From: Micromonospora sp. CB01531
GTDB lineage: Bacteria > Actinomycetota > Actinomycetes > Mycobacteriales > Micromonosporaceae
Length of the DNA stretch: 64,000 nt
NCBI RefSeq assembly: GCF_001905095.1
Contig: NZ_LWLS01000105.1
Span: forward strand, 221,794-285,793
Direction of reading: 5' to 3'
In this document: positions 54,043-61,492 of the stretch, in pieces
Layout: every line of letters begins with the position of its first letter
How positions within the stretch are numbered: the first letter of the stretch is position 1
Made by a program: the position numbers and the translations under genes
Notes under the pieces: model-generated
Seen by the model: the letters and a program-made list of their open reading frames with translations, nothing else
Database searches by the model: none
Told to the model about the DNA's origin: nothing

Positions 54043-54950
54043 CGACCGGGCCGCACACGGTCGTCATCGGCGACGTCGAGATCACCCGAATCCAGGAGTA
54101 CGCCGGCCCCAGCCCGGCGACCCCCGGCTTCCTGTTCCCCGAGAGCGACCCGGCGTACTGGCGGGACAACGCCGGATGGCTCGACCCGGACTTCTTCGAC
54201 GCCCGTCGGGGACAGCTCCGCTCGGTGCTGCACACCTGGCTGATCCGCAGCCAAGGGGCGGTGATCCTGCTCGACACCGGCGCCGGCAACGGCAAGGAAC
54301 GCCCCTACGCCCCGGTCTACGCCCACCACGACACCGCGTACCTTGCGAACCTGGCCGCGGCGGGGATCGCACCGGAGGACGTGGACATCGTCATCAACAC
54401 CCACCTCCACGTCGACCACGTCGGGTGGGACACCCGCCTGGAGGGCCGCGGCTGGGTTCCCACCTTCCCGAACGCGCGCTACCTCATCACCCAGGAGGAC
54501 TTCGAGTTCTGGGACCCGGTGAAGAACCCGCGGCCGCCGGCCGACGGCAACCAGAACGTCTTCGAGGACAGCGTCGTCCCGGTACACCGCGCGGGACTCG
54601 TCGAGCTCTGGAGCGGCGAGTACCGGATCGACTCCGATCTCGTGTTGCAGGCCGCTCCCGGGCACACCCCCGGCTCCGCGGTGCTGCGGCTGGAGTCCGG
54701 GAACGCCGGCGCGCTCTTCGTCGGCGACATCATCCACTCACCCGTGCAGATAGCAAACCCGGACGTCAACAGCTGCTTCTGCGAAGACCCGGCGCTGGCT
54801 CGGGCGTCCCGTCGCCGCCTCCTCGCCGAGGCCGCGGAGCGCTCGTTGCTGGTCTTTCCGGCCCACTTCGGCGGGCACTCCGCCTGTCACGTCGCCGCCG
54901 CCGACGACGTGTTCGTCATCCGCGACTGGGCCGACCTGACCCGGATCTGA
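54039..54950 (+). CDS. Metallo-beta-lactamase-fold hydrolase
   Basis: A 303-residue MBL-fold enzyme. The metal motif is NTHLHVDHVGWD at about residues 123-134, with further ligands in AAPGHTPGSAVL and FVGDIIH. FPAHFGGHS closes the site. The closest kinds are lactonases and quorum-quenching-like or ring-opening hydrolases. ATG 54039 overlaps the monooxygenase stop, so hydroxylation followed by hydrolysis is a reasonable order. Confidence 0.85.
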   Translation: MTTGPHTVVIGDVEITRIQEYAGPSPATPGFLFPESDPAYWRDNAGWLDPDFFDARRGQLRSVLHTWLIRSQGAVILLDTGAGNGKERPYAPVYAHHDTAYLANLAAAGIAPEDVDIVINTHLHVDHVGWDTRLEGRGWVPTFPNARYLITQEDFEFWDPVKNPRPPADGNQNVFEDSVVPVHRAGLVELWSGEYRIDSDLVLQAAPGHTPGSAVLRLESGNAGALFVGDIIHSPVQIANPDVNSCFCEDPALARASRRRLLAEAAERSLLVFPAHFGGHSACHVAAADDVFVIRDWADLTRI

Positions 54951-54977
54951 ACCAACGCTCGGAAGGAACCCACCACC

Positions 54978-55358
54978 GTGACTGAGGACCTGTACGAGGC
55001 CGGCATGGCGATGCGCCGCCGGGTGCTCGGCGACGCCCACGTTGACGCGTCGCTGGCTGCCGCCACCGACTTCTCAATGGACCTGCAGGAGTACGTGACG
55101 AAGTACTGCTGGGGCGACATCTGGAACCGCCCCGGGCTCAGCCTGGAGGAGCGCAGCCTGATCAACCTCGCCATGATCACCGCCCTCAACCGGGGCCACG
55201 AGTTCAAGGCGCACGTCCGCGGTGCGCTGAACAACGGGGTCTCCCAGGAGAAGATCAAGGAGGTCCTCATGCAGACCGCCTTCTACTGCGGCGGGCCCGC
55301 CGCGTTGGAGAGCTTCCGCCTCGCGGCCGAGGTGTTCGCCGCTGTGGACGCCGAGTGA
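54978..55358 (+). CDS. Carboxymuconolactone-decarboxylase-like protein
   Basis: A 126-residue CMD/PcaC-like protein: LYEAGMAMRRRVLGDAHVD, WGDIWNRPGLSLEERSLINLAMITAL, FKAHVRGALNNGVSQEKIKEVLMQTAFYCG (short runs of the family). No CxxC pair, so it is not AhpD-like. PcaC removes carbon dioxide from 4-carboxymuconolactone in the beta-ketoadipate path, and similar proteins serve in other ring-catabolic routes. GTG 54978 follows GGAAGGA. It supports an aromatic-type pathway. Confidence 0.85.
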   Translation: MTEDLYEAGMAMRRRVLGDAHVDASLAAATDFSMDLQEYVTKYCWGDIWNRPGLSLEERSLINLAMITALNRGHEFKAHVRGALNNGVSQEKIKEVLMQTAFYCGGPAALESFRLAAEVFAAVDAE

Positions 55359-56242
55359 CCGGGATGGGAATCGAGCACATCGGGTTCATCGGCCTCGGCA
55401 AGATGGGCCGACCGATGGCCGCACGACTGTACGAGGCGGGCTACCGACTCACGGTGGCCGACGCCGCCCCGGACGTCGCCGAGGAATTCGTGACCGACCA
55501 CCCGAAGGCGGCTACCGCCCACACGGTCGACGCATACCGCGCTGTGGACGCCCTGATCCTGATGCTGCCGAACTCGGCGATTGTCGAGTCGGTGCTCGAG
55601 GGCGACGCGATCGCGGAAATGCTGCGACCCGGCACTCTGGTCGTCGACATGAGCTCCTCCGAGCCGCTGCGCACCCGCGCATTGGCCCAGCGGTTGGCCG
55701 CCCGGGGCCTGCGGATGCTCGACGCGCCCGTCTCCGGCGGGGTACGCGGCGCGGTCGCCGGAACGCTGGCGGTACTGGTCGGCGGTGAGGAGATCGATCT
55801 GGCCGAGGTGCGCCCGGCCCTGCAGCGTTTGGCCCGGACCGTCATCCCAGTCGGCCCCATCGGGTCCGGGCACGCGGCGAAAGCCCTGAACAACCTGGTC
55901 TCGGCCACCACCATCTCGGTCACCGTGGAGGCGCTCCGGCTGGGGGAGCGGTTCGGCATCCCGCCGGAAACCATGACCCAGGTGCTCAACAGCTCCTCCG
56001 GGCGCTCCAACACCAGCGAGAACAAGGCCACCCAGTTCATGATCAGCGGCAGCTACGACTCGGGGTTCGCGCTGCAGCTGATGGCCAAGGACGTCGGGAT
56101 CGCCGTCGACCTGGCACGCGAACTCGGCCAGGCCACCGAGGTTGCCGACGGCGTGGCCCGACAGTGGCGGCGCATCGCCGGGGAAGTCACGCCGCAGACC
56201 GACCACACCGCCATGTACGAGCTGATCGGCGGTGACCGGTGA
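55355..56242 (+). CDS. Beta-hydroxyacid dehydrogenase (3-hydroxyisobutyrate-dehydrogenase-like)
   Basis: A 295-residue NAD(P)-dependent dehydrogenase. The Rossmann motif is IGFIGLGKMGRPMAARL at about residues 6-22, the substrate loop is DAPVSGGVRGAVAGTL, and the catalytic lysine is in GHAAKALNNLVS. GTG 55355 overlaps the CMD stop (GTGA); ATG 55364 is possible. The family includes tartronate-semialdehyde and hydroxyisobutyrate enzymes. Here it is coupled to an aldehyde dehydrogenase, so alcohol to semialdehyde to acid is a likely sequence. Confidence 0.87.
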   Translation: MTGMGIEHIGFIGLGKMGRPMAARLYEAGYRLTVADAAPDVAEEFVTDHPKAATAHTVDAYRAVDALILMLPNSAIVESVLEGDAIAEMLRPGTLVVDMSSSEPLRTRALAQRLAARGLRMLDAPVSGGVRGAVAGTLAVLVGGEEIDLAEVRPALQRLARTVIPVGPIGSGHAAKALNNLVSATTISVTVEALRLGERFGIPPETMTQVLNSSSGRSNTSENKATQFMISGSYDSGFALQLMAKDVGIAVDLARELGQATEVADGVARQWRRIAGEVTPQTDHTAMYELIGGDR

Positions 56243-57672
56243 ACGCCCCGCTGCTGCACTGGATCGGCGGCGAGGCCGTCCCCCCGACCGCCGGGGGTTT
56301 CCGCTCCGGCACCAATCCGTCGACCGGCGGCGTGGGAGCACAGGTCGCGCAGGGCACGGCGGCCGATGTCGACCTCGCCGTGCGGGCAGCCCATACCGCG
56401 GCACCCGGGTGGCGCCGAATCGCGTCGCTGGAACGCGGCCGGATCCTGGCGGCCATCGGCCGGCGGCTACTCGCGGACCTCGACGTGCTGGCCGAACTGG
56501 AGAGCCTCGACACCGGCAAGCCGCTCGCCCTCGCCACGGCCGAGATCCGCGGTGCCGCGGAGTACTTCGAGTTCTACGCGGCACTGGTGAACCTGCCGGC
56601 GGGCGACGTGCTCGACATCCGGCCCGACCTGCACGTTTACACGCTGCGCGAACCGTTCGGTGTGGTCGGGGTGATCACGCCCTGGAACCTGCCGCTCAAC
56701 CAGGCGGCCCGGGCCTGCGCCCCGGCGCTCGCCGCCGGCAACACGATCGTCGCGAAGCCCGCGGAGAGCACCTCGCAGACGACCGTGGCGCTGGCCCGGA
56801 TCGCCAGCGAGGAAGGGCTGCCGCCGGGGGTGCTCAACGTGGTGCTCGGCCGCGGCGACGAGGTCGGCACCGCGATCGTGCAGCACCCGCTGGTGCGCAA
56901 GGTGGCCTTCACTGCTTCGGTGCGGGTCGGGCAGGACATCGGACGGATCGCGGCGGACCGAATCCTCCCGCTGACTCTCGAACTCGGCGGCAAGTCGGCC
57001 AACATCGTGTTCGCCGACGCCGATCTCGAATTTGCCGCCGCCGAGGCCGTCCGGGCCTTCACGACCAACGCGGGTCAGGTCTGCTCCTCCGGAACCCGGC
57101 TTCTGGTCGAGCGGTCGGTCCAGGAGCGGCTTGTCGCCGCGCTGGTGGCGGCCACCCGGCGGATGCGCCCCGGCCAGGACGTTGGTCCGATGATCACCCG
57201 AGGCCAGTACGACACCGTGCAGCGGTACTTTGCGATCGCCGCCGAGGAGGGGGCCCGAGCCGAGCTGGGCGGTGGCGTGGTCACCGATCCCGAGCTCGAC
57301 GGCGGCTTCTACGTCGAGCCCACGATCTACTCCGGCGTCACCAACGAGATGCGGATCGCCCGGGAGGAGGTCTTCGGGCCGGTCCTGGTGGTCATCCCGT
57401 TCGACACCGAGCAGGAGGCCATCGACCTCGCCAACGACTCGGAATTCGGCCTGGTCGGGGGAGTCTTCACCGAGGACATCTCCCGTGCCTTCCGGGTCGC
57501 CGAATCGATCGAAGCGGGGCAGGTCTACATCAACTCATGGTCGACCCAATCCGTCCAGATGCCGTTCGGCGGGCACAAGCAGAGCGGCTACGGGCGGGAG
57601 AAGGGGATCGAGGCGCTGAACCACTACTCGCACGTCAAGAGCATCAGCGTGCGGCTGGCTCCCCGTCGCTGA
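56239..57672 (+). CDS. Aldehyde dehydrogenase, intact copy
   Basis: A 477-residue NAD(P)-dependent aldehyde dehydrogenase. Motifs: GVVGVITPWNLPLNQ, the general base Glu in LELGGKSANIVF, and the catalytic Cys282 in GQVCSSGTR. C-terminal PFGGHKQSGYGREKG is the usual end. GTG 56239 overlaps the dehydrogenase stop. It is the last gene of the operon that starts at the lipoprotein. It may cover for the broken paralogue that follows. Confidence 0.92.
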   Translation: MNAPLLHWIGGEAVPPTAGGFRSGTNPSTGGVGAQVAQGTAADVDLAVRAAHTAAPGWRRIASLERGRILAAIGRRLLADLDVLAELESLDTGKPLALATAEIRGAAEYFEFYAALVNLPAGDVLDIRPDLHVYTLREPFGVVGVITPWNLPLNQAARACAPALAAGNTIVAKPAESTSQTTVALARIASEEGLPPGVLNVVLGRGDEVGTAIVQHPLVRKVAFTASVRVGQDIGRIAADRILPLTLELGGKSANIVFADADLEFAAAEAVRAFTTNAGQVCSSGTRLLVERSVQERLVAALVAATRRMRPGQDVGPMITRGQYDTVQRYFAIAAEEGARAELGGGVVTDPELDGGFYVEPTIYSGVTNEMRIAREEVFGPVLVVIPFDTEQEAIDLANDSEFGLVGGVFTEDISRAFRVAESIEAGQVYINSWSTQSVQMPFGGHKQSGYGREKGIEALNHYSHVKSISVRLAPRR

Positions 57673-57711
57673 GGTCCGCACGCCTGCACAGCGGCGGTGC
57701 TACGCCGGAAC

Positions 57712-57782
57712 TGCTGGAATACCAGCACAGTCGATCCGGTGGCACAGAGGTACGGCCACCACGCTTTTTATTGGTATGGCAG
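57712..57782. promoter_or_regulatory. Second pair of GntR-like operators, before the broken dehydrogenase
   Basis: TGCTGG-AATA-CCAGCA at 57712-57727 is a perfect 6-bp inverted repeat. TGGTATGGCAG at 57772-57782 is identical over 11 bases to the core of the sites before the BMP operon. Their centres are 57-58 bases apart, near the 65 bases of the first pair. The same GntR regulator probably controls both operons. Confidence 0.55.
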
Positions 57783-57802
57783 GACTATCAGGAGGTTGCA
57801 GG

Positions 57803-57838
57803 ATGACGAGCATGCTCCGGACCGCCTCGTCGGTCTAG
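57803..57838 (+). other. Short leader frame or nonsense-interrupted N-terminus
   Basis: ATG 57803 follows the best ribosome site in the area, AGGAGG at 57790-57795, and reads MTSMLRTASSV then TAG. The same frame continues as ADIRLAEK into the dehydrogenase ATG at 57863. Either this is an 11-residue leader peptide, or a CAG-to-TAG change truncated a longer dehydrogenase N-terminus. Both are inference. Confidence 0.4.
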
Positions 57839-57862
57839 GCCGACATCAGGCTCGCGGAGAAG

Positions 57863-58071
57863 ATGTTCATCGGCGGCGAGTGGGTGGCGGCCGTCAGCGG
57901 TCAGACGTTGCCGGTCTATGACCCTGCCGACGGCAGCGTGGTCGTCGAGGTGTCCGCCGGCGACGCGAGTGACGTCGACCGGGCGGTCGCGGCTGCTCGC
58001 GCGGCCTTCGCGCCGGGCGGCTCGTGGCGGTCGCTCACCCCTCAGGCCCGCGGCAGGCTGACCAACTTGAT
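57863..58071 (+). pseudogene. Aldehyde dehydrogenase, 5' fragment before the inserted element
   Basis: The first 70 codons of a second aldehyde dehydrogenase (MFIGGEWVAAVSGQ, VVVEVSAGDASDVDRAVAAA). The reading frame is cut at TTGAT (58067-58071), where a TnpB-type element begins. Without the element, TTG AT would join C TGG CGG at 60242 to give RLTNLIWRLADLIEEN, a normal dehydrogenase sequence. As it stands, translation runs into the element and stops at 58085-58087. Confidence 0.88.
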
Positions 58072-58253
58072 TATGGATCGTCAGTGATCATAGGTTGGTC
58101 GCGTGGGTCTTCTTCGATTCTCACAGACCACGGCGCGTCTGTCGGTGTTCACCCCGTGATGCTTGGTGTGTGGGCTGGTTCGGGGAGGATTCCGGTGACG
58201 CGGGCCGGCTGTGAGCGTTGGTTCTGCTCGATCGATGGTGGGTCGTTGAGTTG

Positions 58254-60227
58254 GTGAGCGGGAAGCTGCGGCTGGGCGAAGGCGAGACGGTCCGGACTGC
58301 GTGTGCCCGTGCTGTGCTGCGCACCGGTGTGGATGAGGAATCCGGTGAGGTCCTGTCTGCGGCGGTGCTTGTGCAGCGGGTTGGTTGGTGTGCTGATCTG
58401 GTGGCGGGCATGGTGGCCGCGCTGATCGGCGAGCACTGGAACACGGCGGATGTGGAGGTGCTGGCGGCCGGGGTGGATGCGGGTGGACGGCGGTTGCCGT
58501 CGAACGCGTGGATGGCGTTGCGGCGGCTGGGCTGGGCGGTGACCGCGCCGGAGGGTGTGAGGGTTAATGACCGGATCGTACGGATGGCCCAGGAGCAGGC
58601 GGGACGTGCGCTTCGTTCGGCGGCGTGGCGTGCCGAGGTGACCGCCGGGGTCCTGTCGACGTGGCCGGCCGATCCGCGTCAGCGCACCCCCGCCGAGTGG
58701 GACCAGGTCCGCAAGGCGATCCCGGGCGGGCAGCATCTGCCGTCCAATGTCATCAAGGGCCGCACCCGGCAGGTTGTCACGTTCGTCAAGGCCAATGGTC
58801 GGCTGCCGGTGGACGTGTTCGAACTCGAAGGCGTCCCGAGGATTCCGCGGATGTTGCTGCTGGCCGCGTGTGACCGGCAGCAGGCCACCATCGAGCGCAG
58901 CGACACCGACCCGGCGAGGGCGCTGCTGCGGCTGCAACTGCCCACCCGTCCGGATCCGCAGACGTATCGGGACTGGACATGGGTCGAGTGCCGGATCACG
59001 TTGCCGTCCACGGTTCCCGCCTCGGCGGTGCTGCACCTGCCCACCCTGCGCCTCACCGACGGGACGGTGCGCGCCGACATGGCATACACACATGCCGTGC
59101 CGAAAGCGCGGACTACCGGTCACTCGGTGGCGCTTGGCGTGGACTGGGGCCTCAACACCCTCCTCAGCGCCGGAGCCCTACGACTGGGACAGGATGGGCG
59201 GATCACGGTGTTGGGGGCCGGTGGACAGTTCCGCGCCGCCGGCATCCTGGCCAAGCAGCACCGCCTGCGCCGCCAGAGTGAGCGGCTGCATGCCAAGGCC
59301 GACCAGTACCAGCGGCTCATCGGCGTCGACGAGCGGCATCACCTTGTCGGCAAGCATGCGGTGATCCGGGACGAGATCCGCCACGTGTCCGCCCGCCGCC
59401 AAAACCTCAACGACGCGCTCGCCTGGGCTGCCGCCCGCTGGACGGTCGACCAGGCGATCGCCGCCCGGGCGACGGCGATCTACCTGGAAGACCTGCGGTC
59501 GATGGAAGCCAAGGGCATGGGGCGAACCCTGAATACCCGCCTGTCCCAGCAGGTCCGCGGAAAGATCAGCGACCGGATGCGGCACCTCGCCGCCGAGCAC
59601 GGGATCGCCGTGGTCACCGTCCCCGCCCGCAACACGTCCAAACACTGCCCCCAATGTTTGACCCCGCTACAGCACCGTAAAGCCCCCGACCGCCCCACCG
59701 CGTCGGGATGGAAGTGGGCCATCTGCCCCCACCAGTCCTGCCGGTGGCAGGGCGACCGCGACCACGGCGCCTGGCGGCGTATCGCCGCCCGCGGACTCAC
59801 CCACCAGACCAAAACCGTCACCGACAAGACCACCGGCGCCATGGTGATCCGCACGGTCGTCGACGAGCTCGAAGCCGCAGCCGTCGTCACCCCCACCATG
59901 TCCAAGACCAGCCGGAGGGACCGGTCGAAGACCGGCCCCACCCGGCCCCGCACGTCACGCCCCGCGCCCAGGCGACGCAGGGCACCCTCCCCCACCCGGC
60001 CCCACGGCCGGGCGGGCAAGCGTCCGGAGGGACACGCACCAACGGACCGGAGGCTGCCCCGCGCAGCCCACCGACACCAGGACGTGAACACGATCAGCAC
60101 ACCCACCACCGGCCACCGGCCACGAGGAGCCGCCTTGGGCGCAGGATTCCATCTCCACGCCCATGCAACTCCACCACGGTGGGAAACGATCCCGGAAACC
60201 CCATCCGACTCAGGATCGCTAAGCTAA
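58254..60227 (+). CDS. tnpB: Large TnpB-like RuvC nuclease
   Basis: A protein of about 657 residues, much longer than the usual 400 of TnpB, with roughly 230 extra N-terminal residues. RuvC-I is GVDWGLNTLLS (Asp297), RuvC-II is IYLEDLRSMEAKG (Glu412), the zinc ribbon is HCPQCL (Cys465, Cys468) with CPHQSC (Cys491, Cys496), and RuvC-III is DRDHGAW (Asp503). All catalytic acids are present. The last 100 residues are Arg/Pro-rich and may just read through the guide-RNA region. GTG 58254 is chosen; TTG 58218 is possible. The start is uncertain and the family call is sure. Confidence 0.85.
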   Translation: MSGKLRLGEGETVRTACARAVLRTGVDEESGEVLSAAVLVQRVGWCADLVAGMVAALIGEHWNTADVEVLAAGVDAGGRRLPSNAWMALRRLGWAVTAPEGVRVNDRIVRMAQEQAGRALRSAAWRAEVTAGVLSTWPADPRQRTPAEWDQVRKAIPGGQHLPSNVIKGRTRQVVTFVKANGRLPVDVFELEGVPRIPRMLLLAACDRQQATIERSDTDPARALLRLQLPTRPDPQTYRDWTWVECRITLPSTVPASAVLHLPTLRLTDGTVRADMAYTHAVPKARTTGHSVALGVDWGLNTLLSAGALRLGQDGRITVLGAGGQFRAAGILAKQHRLRRQSERLHAKADQYQRLIGVDERHHLVGKHAVIRDEIRHVSARRQNLNDALAWAAARWTVDQAIAARATAIYLEDLRSMEAKGMGRTLNTRLSQQVRGKISDRMRHLAAEHGIAVVTVPARNTSKHCPQCLTPLQHRKAPDRPTASGWKWAICPHQSCRWQGDRDHGAWRRIAARGLTHQTKTVTDKTTGAMVIRTVVDELEAAAVVTPTMSKTSRRDRSKTGPTRPRTSRPAPRRRRAPSPTRPHGRAGKRPEGHAPTDRRLPRAAHRHQDVNTISTPTTGHRPRGAALGAGFHLHAHATPPRWETIPETPSDSGSLS

Positions 60228-60241
60228 TCAGAGACGCTGAT
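59921..60241 (+). ncRNA. Predicted omega (right-end) guide RNA scaffold
   Basis: In TnpB systems the guide RNA is made from the 3' end of tnpB through the right end of the element, and the first flanking bases become the guide. Here the region holds stems CCGGTC-GAA-GACCGG (59921-59935), CCCGGCC-n4-GGCCGGG (59995-60012), CGATCC...GGATCG (60187-60218) and ATCAG...CTGAT (60227-60241). The guide would start CTGGCGGCTGGCCGACCT at 60242. The limits are approximate and the RNA itself is a prediction. Confidence 0.5.
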
Positions 60242-61492
60242 CTGGCGGCTGGCCGACCTGATCGAGGAGAACACCGAGCGGCTCGCCGTGCTCGACTCGA
60301 TCGACAGCGGAAAGCCGATCAACGAGATGCGGTACTTCGACATTCCGTTCTCGGTGGACGTACTGCGCTACTACGCGGGCTGGACCACGAAGATCACCGG
60401 CGAGACGATTCCGATCTCCTACCCGGCCAGCCACGGCGGGAGGTTCCACGCCTACACCCTCAAAGAGCCGGTGGGGGTGGTCGCCGCGATCGTGCCGTGG
60501 AACCTGCCGCTGCTCATGGCCATCAAGAAGCTCGCGCCCGTCCTCGCCACCGGCTGCACCGTCGTGCTCAAGCCGGCCGAGCAGACCCCGATCTCCATCG
60601 CGCTGCTCGCGCAGCTCACAGCCGAGGCCGGCATCCCGGCCGGCGTGGTGAACTACGTGACCGGGTTCGGTGAGACGCCGGCGCGGCCCTCGTCGAGCAC
60701 GCCGGCGTGGACAAGGTGACGTTCACCGGCTCGGTGCCCACCGGCAAGGCGATCGTGCGAGCCGCCACCGGCAACCTCAAGCGCGTCTCACTCGAACTGG
60801 GCGGAAAATCGCCCAACATCGTCTTCGACGACGCCGACCTCGACGCCGTGATCGCCGGCGCGGCCGCCGCCGCCTTCGCCACTCAGGGCGAGAGCTGCAT
60901 CGCCGGCTCCCGCCTCTATGTGCAGCGCGGTGTCTTCGACGAGGTCGTCCAGCGGCTCGCGAAGCACGCCGCCTCGATCACGCTCGGCCGAGGTACCGAC
61001 CCCGCCACCCAGATGGGGCCGTTGATCTCGGCCGAGCACCGCGACAAGGTCCTCGGGTACGTCGAGATCGGCGTAGGTGAGGGCGCCGAGGTGGTCATGG
61101 GTGGCCGCGCGCCGCAGGGCGAGGCCTACGCCGGCGGCTACTTCGTCGAGCCGACCGTCCTCGTCAACGCCCGCCCGGACTCGCGGATCATGCACGAGGA
61201 GATCTTCGGCCCGGTGGTCTCGGTCGTACCGTTCGACACCGAGGAGGAGGTGTTGGTGCTGGCCAACAACACCCGCTTCGGCCTCGGCGCCGCAGTGTGG
61301 ACCCGGGACGTGTCGCGGGCGCACCGGATGGCCGCCGAGATCGAGTCCGGCCAGGTGTGGGTCAACTGCTACCAGGCGGCCGACTCGGCGCTCCCGTTCG
61401 TTGGGACCAAGGAGTCCGGCTGGGGCCGGGAGACCTGCCGGGAGTCGCTGGAGGAGTACCTCGAGACCAAGACGGTCGTGGTGTCCCTGTGA
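60242..61492 (+). pseudogene. Aldehyde dehydrogenase, 3' fragment after the element, with its own frameshift
   Basis: The remaining five sixths of the second aldehyde dehydrogenase: WRLADLIEENTERLAVLDS, GVVAAIVPWNLPLLM, then LELGGKSPNIVF and the catalytic Cys in QGESCIAGSR. Near 60677 one G is missing: GAGACGCCGGCG should read GAGACGGCCGGCG to keep VTGFGETAGAAL in frame with VDKVTFTGS. So even without the insert this copy would be broken, unless the base is a sequencing error. Whole and repaired, the protein would have 486 residues. Confidence 0.88.

Larger units (their letters stand above)
58072..60241 (+). mobile_element. Single-gene IS200/IS605-like element encoding a TnpB-like nuclease
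   Basis: The 2170-bp insert has exact ends fixed by the interrupted dehydrogenase frame. It lies directly 3' of TTGAT, the target used by the ISDra2 type, with no target duplication. The left end starts with an imperfect hairpin (TATG-G-ATC ... GATCATA, 58072-58092). The right end finishes with ATCAG-AGACG-CTGAT at 60227-60241. It carries only the tnpB-like gene and no transposase, so any movement needs a TnpA from elsewhere. Confidence 0.82.

Noticed and set aside
58072..60241. CRISPR-Cas12 effector instead of a TnpB-type element
   Set aside because: No repeat array or adaptation genes in the window, and the insert has transposon-like ends at TTGAT.
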